From NCBI RefSeq assembly GCF_900168205.1, contig NZ_FUZE01000004.1:172163-236162 (forward strand): a stretch of 64,000 nt of DNA, given 5' to 3'. This document shows positions 18,138 to 27,212 of the stretch, in pieces. This DNA is from Chryseobacterium balustinum. GTDB lineage: Bacteria; Bacteroidota; Bacteroidia; Flavobacteriales; Weeksellaceae. Numbering within the stretch: the first letter of the stretch is position 1; every line of letters starts with the position of its first letter. The notes under the pieces were generated by a model that saw only the letters and a program-made list of their open reading frames with translations, did no database searches and was not told the origin of the DNA. The position numbers and the translations under genes were made by a program.

Positions 18138-18380
18138 ATGGGAAATAAGACAAACGGAATATTAGCTTTATTAGGAATTGGTGCTTTAGCATACTGGAAG
18201 TACAAAAAATCTACGCCGGAACAGCAACAAGCTGTGAAAGACAAAATCAACTCTGCGAAGGATAATTTGAACAAATGGGGAAATGATTTAAAAGATAAGG
18301 CAAATGATGTGGCTTCCCAGGCGCAAAGTAAATTTGACGAAGCAAAAACAAAAGTAGAAGATTCTGCATCTAAATTATAA
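18138..18380 (+). CDS. YtxH-like small protein
   Basis: 80 residues: a short N-terminal hydrophobic segment (ILALLGIGALAYWKY, about 9-23) and a long amphipathic, Lys/Asp/Ala-rich helix with repeated NDLKDKANDVA-like units. This composition is typical of YtxH/CsbD/apolipoprotein-like stress proteins of Bacteroidota. Probably membrane-associated. Function unknown. Confidence 0.75.
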   Translation: MGNKTNGILALLGIGALAYWKYKKSTPEQQQAVKDKINSAKDNLNKWGNDLKDKANDVASQAQSKFDEAKTKVEDSASKL

Positions 18381-18422
18381 GATCTGAATCAACAAACTTA
18401 GAAATTTTTAACATTCATATAT

Positions 18423-18453
18423 AAAAAAAGTCATCATTACGATGACTTTTTTT
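18423..18453. terminator. Bidirectional terminator
   Basis: Stem AAAAAAAGTCATC / GATGACTTTTTTT with a 5-base loop. It serves the YtxH-like gene (plus) and contains the last bases of the methyltransferase gene (minus) in its loop. Confidence 0.9.
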
Positions 18454-19234
18454 GTGCTGAAATGGCATAAACCATCGGTATTTTGTTTCCAAATTTCTCT
18501 GTTCGCCATTTTCCTTTTTCAAATTCTACAATATTCTTAAAGCAAGGGTAAGGAGACCAATCAAACTCCTGAAATTTCTCTATTATCAGGTTTTTATCCA
18601 TCAAACTTTGCATTACTTCTGATAATGAGTGGTTCCACATCACATATTCTTGTACGATTTCGGCAGAAAAATCAGCATATGTTCCTTCATAGGTTTCCAT
18701 GATTGGCTTTTCATTAAAATAATTGTAGGCAATATCTTTAAAGTCGTCATCAAACATCCAAACTACAGGATGAAATTCTGCCATGACAAACTGCCCGCCA
18801 GGTCTTAGAAAATGATCAATTACATTCGCCCATTTTTCAAGATCAGGAAGCCAGCCGATCGTGCCGTAACTGGTAAAAACGATATCAAATTTTTCGTTTA
18901 AAATATTTGGTAAATCATATACATCAGAGCAAATAAATTCTGTATCTGTAGTGCATTGTTTAGCTAAATCTTTTCCAGTTTCAATCGCTTTATCTGAAAG
19001 ATCAATTCCGGTAACCTTTGCGCCCATTCTCGAAAGCGAAATAGAATCCTGCCCAAAATGACACTGCAAATGAAGGATTGCTTTATCTTTTACATCTCCT
19101 AAAAGTCCTAATTCTATTGAATTTAATGAAGTTCTTCCTTTTAAAAATTCATCTACAAAATAGAAATCAGATTTCAGATGTGATTCTACTTTAGCGTTCC
19201 AGGATTTCCTGTTGATGTCTAAATAATTTTCCAT
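18437..19234 (-). CDS. Class I SAM-dependent methyltransferase
   Basis: 265 residues. Motif I is ILHLQCHFGQDSISLSRMGA (Gly-rich loop changed to C-H-F-G-Q-D, as in a common UbiE/Tam-like subgroup), followed by VTGIDLSDKAIE and later FDIVFTSYGTIGWLPDL and GGQFVMAEFHP. Substrate unknown; small-molecule methylation is most likely. Monocistronic, ending in the shared terminator. Confidence 0.9.
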   Translation of the reverse strand: MENYLDINRKSWNAKVESHLKSDFYFVDEFLKGRTSLNSIELGLLGDVKDKAILHLQCHFGQDSISLSRMGAKVTGIDLSDKAIETGKDLAKQCTTDTEFICSDVYDLPNILNEKFDIVFTSYGTIGWLPDLEKWANVIDHFLRPGGQFVMAEFHPVVWMFDDDFKDIAYNYFNEKPIMETYEGTYADFSAEIVQEYVMWNHSLSEVMQSLMDKNLIIEKFQEFDWSPYPCFKNIVEFEKGKWRTEKFGNKIPMVYAISAQKKSS

Positions 19235-19263
19235 TGTTTTTTCTGTAAATATAATTTTTTTCC

Positions 19264-19289
19264 GGAAACCTCTATGCTTTATGGTTTCC
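19264..19289. other. Inverted repeat in the 19235-19390 gap
   Basis: GGAAACC (19264-19270) pairs with GGTTTCC (19283-19289) across a 12-base loop; an A-run follows. It lies between divergent genes, so it may be a regulatory site rather than a terminator. A TAGTTTTG box at 19316-19323 is a possible -7 element for the downstream operon. Confidence 0.35.
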
Positions 19290-19390
19290 CGTAAAAAAAT
19301 ATAAGAATGCCACTGTAGTTTTGAAGAAAATTAGAATACTGAATTTCTTGTTTTAGAAGAAAGAAAAAAACAATATTATAAATACCAACC

Positions 19391-20413
19391 ATGAGTAAAA
19401 ATTCTTTAGGAGCATCAGATCTATTTTTAGGCGTGCTCGCAATATTATTAATCAGCGTGAGCTTTTATCAAACCTGGGTCGGGCTCGAGCAAATTTTTGG
19501 CAATGCATCATTTGTAATCGCACTCGTGCTTTCTTTGCTTTTATTATTCCTCTGCTGGATGCTTCGTGCTGCAAAACTTGAAGGTAAATCTACCGGAAGC
19601 TTGGTAGGAATTTACATATTCATTGCATCGTTTTGTTTTATCGCCAATTTCAATGCATTATACACAAGATTTATGCGTACTGACATCTATACCAATGAAT
19701 TAAAAACGATTAATGAAGATTTTAATACACTGGAAAACAATATAGAAGCTAAATTAAATTATAAATATCCAAAAGAAACCACAAGGAATATTGAGATTAA
19801 GAAAAAACAATTAATGGCTCAAATTGTTGATCCTGCAAATCAGGGAATCGGGACAAGAGCGCAATCATTGATCAGAGATATTGAAAAAATGACGGGTCAG
19901 AAGGTAGATCTTTTAACGCCAATTGGAAATGATTATGAAGATTTAGCACAAAGAATGGGAAGCCAAATAGACAATATGGTAATGGATTTGTCACCAGACG
20001 AAAGAAATTTAAAATCAGATATCAATAACTCTGTTCTAAAATGGAATAAAAGAACACAGGAATTCTTGCTGTTACCTAAAAAAGAGAAAGATGATTTGGC
20101 ACAAGCGCTTATAGACAATGCCTTAACAGACTATAATAAGCTTGGAAACCGAGGCAGTAATGTTTTAGGAGAAGAAAAATTCAAATTCGAACCTTTACTT
20201 TCTAAAACACAAGACGTTGGAAAAATCGGTTATGCTTTCGAACATGCGGTAAAAAACTTCGGAATGTATCAGTTTGTTGTTTTGGCGGGATGTATTTTAT
20301 TAGATTTTGTGATTGTAATTATCATTTTGTTGGTTACAAGTCCGGATAACAGAACCAATAACAGCGTTTTAGGAAACAGAAAAAAAGGCAGAACATTAAT
20401 CCCTAATAAATAA
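19391..20413 (+). CDS. Four-TM membrane protein of a GTPase operon
   Basis: Not a named family to me. Of 340 residues, three hydrophobic helices lie near the N-terminus (about 11-29, 38-58, 70-90) and one near the C-terminus (about 290-317). Between them is a hydrophilic, helical segment of about 200 residues (EDFNTLENNIEAKL, then IEIKKKQLMAQI). The tail is basic. The gene is 6 bases before the GTPase gene and begins the operon; it could anchor the GTPase or form a pore. No homology assigned. Confidence 0.8.
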   Translation: MSKNSLGASDLFLGVLAILLISVSFYQTWVGLEQIFGNASFVIALVLSLLLLFLCWMLRAAKLEGKSTGSLVGIYIFIASFCFIANFNALYTRFMRTDIYTNELKTINEDFNTLENNIEAKLNYKYPKETTRNIEIKKKQLMAQIVDPANQGIGTRAQSLIRDIEKMTGQKVDLLTPIGNDYEDLAQRMGSQIDNMVMDLSPDERNLKSDINNSVLKWNKRTQEFLLLPKKEKDDLAQALIDNALTDYNKLGNRGSNVLGEEKFKFEPLLSKTQDVGKIGYAFEHAVKNFGMYQFVVLAGCILLDFVIVIIILLVTSPDNRTNNSVLGNRKKGRTLIPNK

Positions 20414-20419
20414 ATTACC

Positions 20420-21394
20420 ATGATCAATAATGACCAACCTTTTTCTTTTGACAACTATGATTATGAGAACGATTTTAAAAAATTCGATGATTTTACAGAG
20501 CCTCAAAACGAGATTGTAACGAATGAAAATATTTACACGCTTCCTGAAGTAGAAGATGACGGTTTTGTTCCAACTTCAAACGGCAGTACAACCACTGTGA
20601 AAAATAAAGACAGTAATTTCGTTTTCTTTTACGGAACATCTGCCTCGGGAAAATCGGTTATTTTATCGGCAATTTTATATTATTTAAATTCCTATGCCGG
20701 AGTTTTAAGACCTAAACTGGGAAGTCCAAATTCCAGAGAAGCCCAAATTTTATTGGCTGATTTTTTTGAAAATATAAAAAAGGGCATTCTTCCCAATAGA
20801 AGTACGAGAGATCAGGTGACAAGATTAGATTTTGTATTTGACCCCAATAATCAATCGAAAAAAGTTCCTTCCATTAATATTTCATTTTTAGAAACTGCAG
20901 GAGAAAATCATAACGAAATCTCAAGAGGTGGAAGATATCACACAGATATTGAAGCGTACTTAAACTCAGATATTCCGCTGAACTTTCTTATTGTAACAAG
21001 CTATGATAAAGCACATCATGAGGATTCTAAAATCGTGGAGTTTTTAGATTATCTGGAAAAAAAGGGAAAGAATTTGAAAAATGTAAATGTGCTTCTTGTG
21101 ATTTCCAAATGGGATAAATCTGGAAATACAGGCGTAGATAACGAACAACATCTTGAAAATTTCATCAGCGAAAGATTGAGCATGACCAATAACCGAATTG
21201 ATACGTACAACCTCAGCAAAACTTATTTTACAATTGGGAATGTGCAGAATCAGGCTGGAATTGAAAAAATAACGTTATTGAATCTGGAGTCGGCAGAAGT
21301 CATTGCAAAGTGGCTCTATCACAATATTGTTGGCTACAATTTGGATTACGAAGGGACTTTCTGGGAAAAAATAAAATTTAGCTTTTCAAAATAA
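20420..21394 (+). CDS. P-loop GTPase-like protein (possible conflict-system GTPase)
   Basis: 324 residues with an acidic N-terminal tail (1-65). G1/Walker A is GTSASGKS (72-79), G3-like is FLETAGENH (about 156-164, in place of DxxG) and G4-like is ISKWDKSG (about 228-235). The last resembles the NKxD group with S-K-W-D. This pattern suits the GTPases described in bacterial conflict systems (so-called double-GTPase or GTPase-associated systems), which sit beside coiled-coil partners. That link is inference. Its stop codon directly abuts the next ATG, so the two are translationally coupled. Confidence 0.75.
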   Translation: MINNDQPFSFDNYDYENDFKKFDDFTEPQNEIVTNENIYTLPEVEDDGFVPTSNGSTTTVKNKDSNFVFFYGTSASGKSVILSAILYYLNSYAGVLRPKLGSPNSREAQILLADFFENIKKGILPNRSTRDQVTRLDFVFDPNNQSKKVPSINISFLETAGENHNEISRGGRYHTDIEAYLNSDIPLNFLIVTSYDKAHHEDSKIVEFLDYLEKKGKNLKNVNVLLVISKWDKSGNTGVDNEQHLENFISERLSMTNNRIDTYNLSKTYFTIGNVQNQAGIEKITLLNLESAEVIAKWLYHNIVGYNLDYEGTFWEKIKFSFSK

Positions 21395-22981
21395 ATGAAA
21401 AATATAAATGTCTTTGGTTATGCAACATTTGGGACACCGAATGGTTTTACACAATCCTGTATTTATGGAAACAAAAATTTAGAAAAAGCGCTAAAAACTT
21501 TCGATTTAAAAACAGATGCCATACAATTATTATCTCCCAATGACCGTATTTACTCAATTAGAAAAGAAGGTATTGCCGATAAATTTATTGTCTCTTATTC
21601 TGTTTATACCTATGCAAAAGAAAAAAATTCTAACAGAACAGGCACTTTTATCGGTACAAGCTTGATTTTTTCTAACGAAATTGCTGATGAAAACTTAATT
21701 TTAAACTCATTGCATCAGATTCATCAGAAATTAAAAAATAATAATGTAAGCAATAATGTTTTAAATATTAATCATTCAAAAGAGTTTAATCTCACAGATG
21801 TTTTTGATAATGATTTTGAAAAAATTGAATACAACAGTAAAAAAACAGGCTTTATAGACTGGCAAAGTTCAGATAAAAATCTTGTTATTTTCACCAATAA
21901 ATTAGACAATAATTCAATTCAGAATCTGTTTAAAAAAGCGTTGGAAATTTTACCAAAATATGATACTCTATTTTTTATAGACAGTAAAGAAATCGCTGAG
22001 TTTGTGTCTCAAAAAAGGCTTTTCAGATTAATTGATGTCAATATTTTAGAAGAAGAAATTCAAAATTTTCAAACTGAAATAAATCAACAGATCCTCAATA
22101 CTATTTCAACATTCAAAAAGCAAAGTAAAAAGATTGAAGAGGAGGGAAAAACCGAACATGAGAATTTAAAAAAACAAATCGAGAAAGACGAAAAAACACA
22201 TTGTGAGAATGGTAAAAAAATTGAGAAAGCAAATGAAAATTTAACAGTTTTGAAAAGCTTATACGAAAATTTTTCACACAAATTCAATGAATTTATTTCT
22301 GCTTTGGAATCTGGAAGACAACTGGAAGACATTAATAATTCTATCAAGCAATTGGAGAGAGAATTTAATATCGAAAAGAGAAAACTAGGAACTCCACTTC
22401 AGATTTCATTCCTTTCTAATACAAATACAAACAATCGTGTATCTCCATATCAAAATCCTTATCAGAGAGATTTAAATGATAGGAATATGGAAAGAAGTGA
22501 AAAAAACAGAAGTTTTGGAACTTTAGCGGTCATTTCATGCATTATAAATCTTCTATTTATTGGGGGAGCTAGCTATTTTTACTTTATGCATTATAGAGAA
22601 GTGAAAAAAATTGCTCCGCAAGAAATTATTGCTGAAAAGCCTTACATTGAAAAAGATTCCGCTGTAGTAGAAAATAAATTAAATCCTTTACCAAATGATT
22701 TTGCAAAAGATGAAAATAATAAAAAACTGATTTTAGACTTGCTTATCGAAAACAATACAAACATTGAAAAAACGGTTGATCTAATTTTTGAAAAAAATAA
22801 AATTATAAAAGATGTCTACCAATTTCAAAAAGAGGATTATGCTGATGAATTAATTAGAAAAAATCCAGGTGCATTTGACTCCAATAAAATCTTGCAAAAG
22901 AAAGATTCATTAATTAGAATTCCATTTTTTTCTTTTAGTTTAAGTGAAAATATTTCACCAAGCACTTACACTTTTAACTAA
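21395..22981 (+). CDS. Coiled-coil single-TM protein, possibly GAP1-like (GTPase-associated)
   Basis: 528 residues in four parts: a globular N-terminal domain (1-215, VFGYATFGTPNGFTQSCIYG and SNRTGTFIGTSLIF), a charged coiled coil (about 215-335), a linker, one transmembrane helix (about 374-398), then a C-terminal soluble part. The N-terminal region recalls the GAP1-N domains (GTPase-associated protein 1) in its opening sequence and its position next to a GTPase. I could not verify this by search. The start abuts the GTPase stop with no spacing. Confidence 0.65.
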   Translation: MKNINVFGYATFGTPNGFTQSCIYGNKNLEKALKTFDLKTDAIQLLSPNDRIYSIRKEGIADKFIVSYSVYTYAKEKNSNRTGTFIGTSLIFSNEIADENLILNSLHQIHQKLKNNNVSNNVLNINHSKEFNLTDVFDNDFEKIEYNSKKTGFIDWQSSDKNLVIFTNKLDNNSIQNLFKKALEILPKYDTLFFIDSKEIAEFVSQKRLFRLIDVNILEEEIQNFQTEINQQILNTISTFKKQSKKIEEEGKTEHENLKKQIEKDEKTHCENGKKIEKANENLTVLKSLYENFSHKFNEFISALESGRQLEDINNSIKQLEREFNIEKRKLGTPLQISFLSNTNTNNRVSPYQNPYQRDLNDRNMERSEKNRSFGTLAVISCIINLLFIGGASYFYFMHYREVKKIAPQEIIAEKPYIEKDSAVVENKLNPLPNDFAKDENNKKLILDLLIENNTNIEKTVDLIFEKNKIIKDVYQFQKEDYADELIRKNPGAFDSNKILQKKDSLIRIPFFSFSLSENISPSTYTFN

Positions 22982-23405
22982 AAATGAATTTTTCATCTCA
23001 ATATTTATATTACTTTTTCCAAAAATAAAATTTTAAAAAAAATATAATATCTATAAAAACATTGAATTAATTAATAGTTTCACAATTATCATTAACATTA
23101 ATGTAACATATTACCAAAAACATTAAATATAACTTAAATAAATACAAAACATTAGGATTATTTCAAAAAACTATGTTAAATTTGCGCCAAACTAAGAGCT
23201 AAAAACTAAATTAAACAACTGTATTTCCAGATATTGAATCAAATAAAAATCTTCAATTTTATATTTTCATTTTTTAAGTTTTGATTAATCTATTTAAATC
23301 AAGACTAGAATTATATTTATTTTTTTCAACAAAGATTATTTTTGTTTATCACATACGTACAGCTTGAGATTAGTTTTTTTTAAAAGTAAAATTTCACAAA
23401 AAATT
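22982..23405. other. AT-rich gap without a gene; candidate promoter
   Basis: About 420 bases of very AT-rich sequence between the GTPase operon and the TerD-like gene. TAAATTTG at 23177-23184 is a good -7 box, about 230 bases before the start; no TTG was found at the usual distance. No RNA motif or open frame seen. Confidence 0.5.
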
Positions 23406-24050
23406 ATGACAGCAATTTTAGAGAAAAGTCAGATCACTAATATATTTAGAGATTCTAAAAGCAATGATACAAGTTATACTTTGGGCGTAAATTGGGGGAA
23501 AATAGAAATACAGAAACGTAACTTTTTAGGAATAAAAACAAAAAAAATTATTTTAGACATCGACCTTGACTTAACTTGTATTATGTTTGATACTCAAAAA
23601 AAAGCAATAGACTGGATTTACTCTCCGAAATACAACAGTTGGCTTATTCATCATAATTTTCCTTTAGGTAAATACCATTCAAAAGACAACGCTTTTAATC
23701 ATTTTTACAAAACATTAAATGATGATTCTCAGTATAAAAAAACCATAAAAATAAATCCTGATAAAATAGGTAATGAAATAGAAACCGTTTTTTTTTATTT
23801 AAGTATTGATCGAAAAAAAATAAAGGAAACCGATTTTTCAATGGTAGAATCTGTGAATTTAAGAATTAATGAAGATGCAAAAGCTGATAAACCATTAATT
23901 GAATTTAACATCAAATCTAATTATAATAAAAAGAATAAAGGAATTTTAGTCTTAGGAAAGCTTTTTCGAGAAGATAATGAGTGGAAATTTAAAGCAATGG
24001 GACAAGCTATTGATGAACAAAAATTTATTAAACTTACTCGTGGTTTTTAA
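23406..24050 (+). CDS. Divergent TerD-family protein
   Basis: TerD-type proteins bind calcium in tellurite- and stress-response systems. Family features: ILDIDLDLTCIMFD, then KAIDWIYSP near the start, and LVLGKLFREDNEWKFKAMGQA at the end (canonical lyR..eWkf.aiG). The normal acidic calcium loop SGDN.tGeGeGDDE is replaced by a longer stretch HHNFPLGKYHSKDNAFNHF followed by NDDSQYKKTIKINPDKI, so ion binding may be altered. I start at the ATG 23406 (MTAILEKSQ); a TTG-started frame extends to 23364. 214 residues. It lies downstream of the GTPase operon on the same strand. Confidence 0.8.
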   Translation: MTAILEKSQITNIFRDSKSNDTSYTLGVNWGKIEIQKRNFLGIKTKKIILDIDLDLTCIMFDTQKKAIDWIYSPKYNSWLIHHNFPLGKYHSKDNAFNHFYKTLNDDSQYKKTIKINPDKIGNEIETVFFYLSIDRKKIKETDFSMVESVNLRINEDAKADKPLIEFNIKSNYNKKNKGILVLGKLFREDNEWKFKAMGQAIDEQKFIKLTRGF

Positions 24051-24099
24051 TATTCTATTGTAGATAAATTATTCTTTTATTTCCTAAAACGATTATCTC

Positions 24100-24137
24100 A
24101 AATCCTGTGATAACATTGTAAAGTTATCACAGGATTT
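24100..24137 (+). terminator. Terminator of the TerD-like gene
   Basis: Perfect 15-bp stem AAATCCTGTGATAAC / GTTATCACAGGATTT with an 8-base loop, followed by TTTATTTG. Convenient for either strand, but only a plus-strand gene precedes it. Confidence 0.85.
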
Positions 24138-24195
24138 TATTTGTTAAAAACTAACAAAGCACTTGCAGAGCCGAGTTTTTCAGATTTTATAAACT

Positions 24196-24226
24196 TTTGA
24201 ATTTATCATTTCTTTTGATACTTTTG
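24196..24226 (+). promoter_or_regulatory. Promoter with complete Bacteroidota signature
   Basis: TTTG (24196-24199), a 19-base gap, then TACTTTTG (24219-24226). It precedes the nuclease gene by about 165 bases; a short coding-like remnant lies in between. Confidence 0.65.
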
Positions 24227-24393
24227 CAGAAAAAACGATACTTAAGCTTTTCTGTCGTGTACTAAGAAAATTGATTTAAGACCTGAAAAAGGTGAAAATA
24301 TTAATTTAAATAACTTAGAGGCAATCGTAATTAATCATACTTTTTAAGAAATCTCATCTGTAGATTTTGGTATTATAATGTAATTATATTTAA

Positions 24394-24900
24394 ATGGTTT
24401 ATAAAACTTTTCTTCTCTTTCTCTTTCCAATTATTATATTTTCGCAAAATAAATCTTACAAAGTAATCGGAGTAAAAGACGGTGATACTATAGAAATATT
24501 AATGGACGGAAAACCGCAAGTTGTGAGACTTTCACATATTGATTGTCCGGAAAAAAAACAGCCGTTCGGAAACAATGCAAAACAATTTGCATCAGATCTA
24601 TGCTTTGGGAAAAAAGTTAAACTTTCTACAGGATGGAAAAAAGATCGCAATAAAAGATTGCTTGCTGAGATTATATTATCAAACGGAAAAAATCTTAATA
24701 AAGAACTTGTAAAAAATGGTTTTGCTTGGCATTACAAAAAATATTCTAAAGACAACAGCTATGATGATTTGGAAAAGCAGTCAAGAAATCTGAAATTAGG
24801 ATTATGGAATGACAAAAGCCCGACAGCGCCTTGGGAATGGAGGAAATCACGAAAAAAACCATCAAAACACTCCTTATCTTCTACTTCTAAAAATAAATAG
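24394..24900 (+). CDS. Secreted thermonuclease-family (SNase-like) nuclease
   Basis: 168 residues with a signal peptide (hydrophobic 5-17, ending IIFSQ). The SNase OB-fold core has KDGDTIEI (Asp31), VRLSHIDCPE (Arg45, Glu53) and DRNKRLLAE (Arg88), which match the calcium-binding and catalytic residues of staphylococcal nuclease. NKELVKNGFAWHYKKY and SRNLKLGLW are further family signatures. Likely acts outside the inner membrane on DNA or RNA. The C-terminus is Lys/Ser-rich. Own terminator follows. Confidence 0.93.
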   Translation: MVYKTFLLFLFPIIIFSQNKSYKVIGVKDGDTIEILMDGKPQVVRLSHIDCPEKKQPFGNNAKQFASDLCFGKKVKLSTGWKKDRNKRLLAEIILSNGKNLNKELVKNGFAWHYKKYSKDNSYDDLEKQSRNLKLGLWNDKSPTAPWEWRKSRKKPSKHSLSSTSKNK

Positions 24901-24905
24901 CATAA

Positions 24906-24934
24906 AAAATTCCGGCTTTTCGAGCCGGAATTTT
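24906..24934. terminator. Terminator of the nuclease gene
   Basis: 12-bp stem AAAATTCCGGCT / AGCCGGAATTTT with a 5-base loop. Confidence 0.88.
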
Positions 24935-25001
24935 AATATTTTATCTACGAAAATTATAATTTTATTTTCCTAAACGATTATTTCAATATTTTCTTTAAAA
25001 A

Positions 25002-25694
25002 TCATCTAGAAAACTGGTCAATACATCTCTTTAACTGCAAATCTCCAAAACCATAAATCGGATATTTTTGATTAAAAATTTTGAAAATTTCTTCAAAGCT
25101 TTCTGCTGTCTTTTGAATATCTTTTATTTGATTTTCTAAGACTCCGTTAAATCTATTTTCGTTTGCGACAATCAGTTCTTCAAGGTTTCTCACAATTTCA
25201 GATGAAGCCTTTTTCGATAAATTATTTTGTTGGAAATCTATCCAAAGATTTGAAATCAATTTGCTTTCTTCAGCATTAATTTCTTTTGCAGAATGAAATA
25301 GTTCCAACAAATCTTTTTCTTTACTTTCTGCAAACCCTTTTTCTTTATTTTTCGGGAAAATTCTAAAAATCTTTTTCTTATTTAAATTCAAGTTCGAAAT
25401 TAAAAACCAAAGATTCAACTGACAAAACAAATCATCTTCAAACCAGAAAAATACATCAGAATCCTCTGGAATATTTTGTATTCTTTGAAATTCTTTTACA
25501 ACCAATTCATCATAGTCGCTTTCTGCATCGTAATTTTCTGTGATAAATTTCTTACGATTTTCAAAGAAATTATTGTCTGAAACAGGTCCATCAATTAAAG
25601 CTTCTCTCCAGATAATACTTTCACCTTCCAAGTTTTTTGGAAATTTTTCAGCTAAACAATCGCCATTCAGAATGTGAAAAGTAGTCATCTGCAA
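25002..25694 (-). CDS. DUF1835-domain protein
   Basis: 230 residues. The N-terminus FHILNGDCLAEKF..., then EGESIIWREALIDGPV, matches the DUF1835 pattern (hivnGDsla ... vl.wrd.L.eGPv). No catalytic role is established. The start may be Met3 (ATG at 25688). It begins 5 bases after hisS ends on the same strand, so it should be co-transcribed with hisS. Rich in Glu and Lys. Confidence 0.85.
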   Translation of the reverse strand: MQMTTFHILNGDCLAEKFPKNLEGESIIWREALIDGPVSDNNFFENRKKFITENYDAESDYDELVVKEFQRIQNIPEDSDVFFWFEDDLFCQLNLWFLISNLNLNKKKIFRIFPKNKEKGFAESKEKDLLELFHSAKEINAEESKLISNLWIDFQQNNLSKKASSEIVRNLEELIVANENRFNGVLENQIKDIQKTAESFEEIFKIFNQKYPIYGFGDLQLKRCIDQFSR

Positions 25695-25699
25695 AGAAT

Positions 25700-27070
25700 T
25701 TAAGAATTAAGAAACTCTTCCAAAAAAACCGTTTTCTGTTCTCCTGCTTCTAAATTTTTAAAAGTAACCGTATTGTTCTTCAGCTCTTCTTCGCCTAAGA
25801 AAACCAAATTTTTAATTCCTTTCTTTTCAGCGTAAGTAAATTGCTTATTGATTTTTGCATTTTCAGGATAGAGCTCTGCAGAAACTCCTTTCTCTCTTAA
25901 TTGGATGATTAATCTTAAAGCTTCCGAAGTTTCTTCTCCTCCGAAATTGGCAAACAGATATTCTACATTTGAAGCAGCTTCTTCTGGGAAAAGATTAAGC
26001 TCTTCCATTACCAGATAAATTCGGTCTAGACCAAAAGATATTCCGATTCCGGGAACATTTTTCACCCCAAAAACTTCGGTAAGATTATCATATCTTCCGC
26101 CACCGCCGATAGAACCCATTTGCGCTTCATCTGCTTTCACTTCAAAAATTGCTCCGGTGTAGTAATCTAAACCACGCGCCAAAGTAATATCAAAAACAAG
26201 ATTCTGAATATCAACACCTAATTTTAGAGATTGTGTAATTACAAATTCTAGTTCTTCAACACCTTTCAAACCTATTTCATTTCCTACGAATTTTTCTTTC
26301 AGCTGAAGAAGATTTTCTAAAGCATCATTCGACTGATTGAAAAGGAAATCTAATTTATCGATCGATTCCTGAGAAATATTTCTTTCTAAAAGTTCCTTCA
26401 CTACTCCATCCTTCCCTATTTTGTCTAACTTATCTAAAGCAACTGTGAAATCAATCAGTTTATCTGTAATTCCCGCATATTCTGCCAAACCTGAAAGAAT
26501 TTTTCGGTTGTTGATATGAATGGTTACTGAAACTTTTAACTGAGCAAAAGATTTTAAATACAATTGCACCAAATCAACTTCCTGCCAAAGACTTTCGCTT
26601 CCCACAACATCGGCATCACACTGATAAAACTCTCTGAATCTTCCTTTTTGCGGACGGTCTGCTCTCCAAACCGGCTGAATCTGGTAACGTTTGTAAGGGA
26701 ATGTCAGTTTCCCATGATTCATTGCTACAAATCTTGCGAAAGGAACCGTCAAATCGTAACGAAGCGCTTTATCTGTAAGGCTTTCTGCGCTAAATGGTTT
26801 ATCTAAAGCTTTCTGAAAATCGGTCAACATTTGAGTTTTCTTATCCTCTTTAGCTTCGTTGATGCTTGAATTTAAAATCTTAAAAATCAAACGATCTCCT
26901 TCTTCTCCGTATTTACCTGTCAATGTTGAAAGATTTTCAAAACTTGGTGTTTCCAAAGGTTGAAATCCAAATAATTCAAAATTCTTTTGTAATATATTGA
27001 TGATGTATTTTCTTCTTGAAACTTCCAGCGATGTAAAATCTCTCGTTCCTTTTGCTAAGCTTGGCTTCAT
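25700..27070 (-). CDS. hisS: Histidyl-tRNA synthetase
   Basis: Class II aminoacyl-tRNA synthetase that charges tRNA-His. Motif 2 is in the region [25 protein letters not shown], histidine motifs [14 protein letters not shown] and a closing [11 protein letters not shown] (motif 3) are present, and the C-terminal anticodon-binding domain follows. 456 residues is typical. First gene of a two-gene unit with the DUF1835 gene. Confidence 0.97.
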   Translation of the reverse strand: MKPSLAKGTRDFTSLEVSRRKYIINILQKNFELFGFQPLETPSFENLSTLTGKYGEEGDRLIFKILNSSINEAKEDKKTQMLTDFQKALDKPFSAESLTDKALRYDLTVPFARFVAMNHGKLTFPYKRYQIQPVWRADRPQKGRFREFYQCDADVVGSESLWQEVDLVQLYLKSFAQLKVSVTIHINNRKILSGLAEYAGITDKLIDFTVALDKLDKIGKDGVVKELLERNISQESIDKLDFLFNQSNDALENLLQLKEKFVGNEIGLKGVEELEFVITQSLKLGVDIQNLVFDITLARGLDYYTGAIFEVKADEAQMGSIGGGGRYDNLTEVFGVKNVPGIGISFGLDRIYLVMEELNLFPEEAASNVEYLFANFGGEETSEALRLIIQLREKGVSAELYPENAKINKQFTYAEKKGIKNLVFLGEEELKNNTVTFKNLEAGEQKTVFLEEFLNS

Positions 27071-27111
27071 ATAATATAGGTAATGAATAATAAGTAATCA
27101 GTAATTGATTG

Positions 27112-27145
27112 CAAAAATAAGGAATTGAAAGGACTTTTAAATCAA
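27112..27145 (-). promoter_or_regulatory. Candidate hisS promoter
   Basis: On the minus strand TTG (27145-27143), 23 bases, then TATTTTTG (27119-27112). It lies 42 bases before the hisS ATG. Confidence 0.5.
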
Positions 27146-27149
27146 TAAA

Positions 27150-27178
27150 AAAGCTGGAGATTAGATTTCTCCAGCTTT
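27150..27178 (-). terminator. Terminator of the HRDC gene
   Basis: 11-bp stem AAAGCTGGAGA / TCTCCAGCTTT, 7-base loop, followed on the minus strand by a T-run. It separates the HRDC gene from the hisS promoter. Confidence 0.85.
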
Positions 27179-27212
27179 GCTATTTCATCATTTGTGTTTT
27201 AGTGTTTTCATT

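Larger units (their letters stand above)
24051..24393. other. Gap of 343 bases: terminator, promoter and a short coding-like remnant
   Basis: Contains a terminator (24100-24137), a promoter (24196-24226) and, at 24246-24347, 33 in-frame codons without a start that read AFLSCTKKIDLRPEKGENI... to a TAA. The last has coding-like composition and may be a decayed gene end. Confidence 0.5.
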
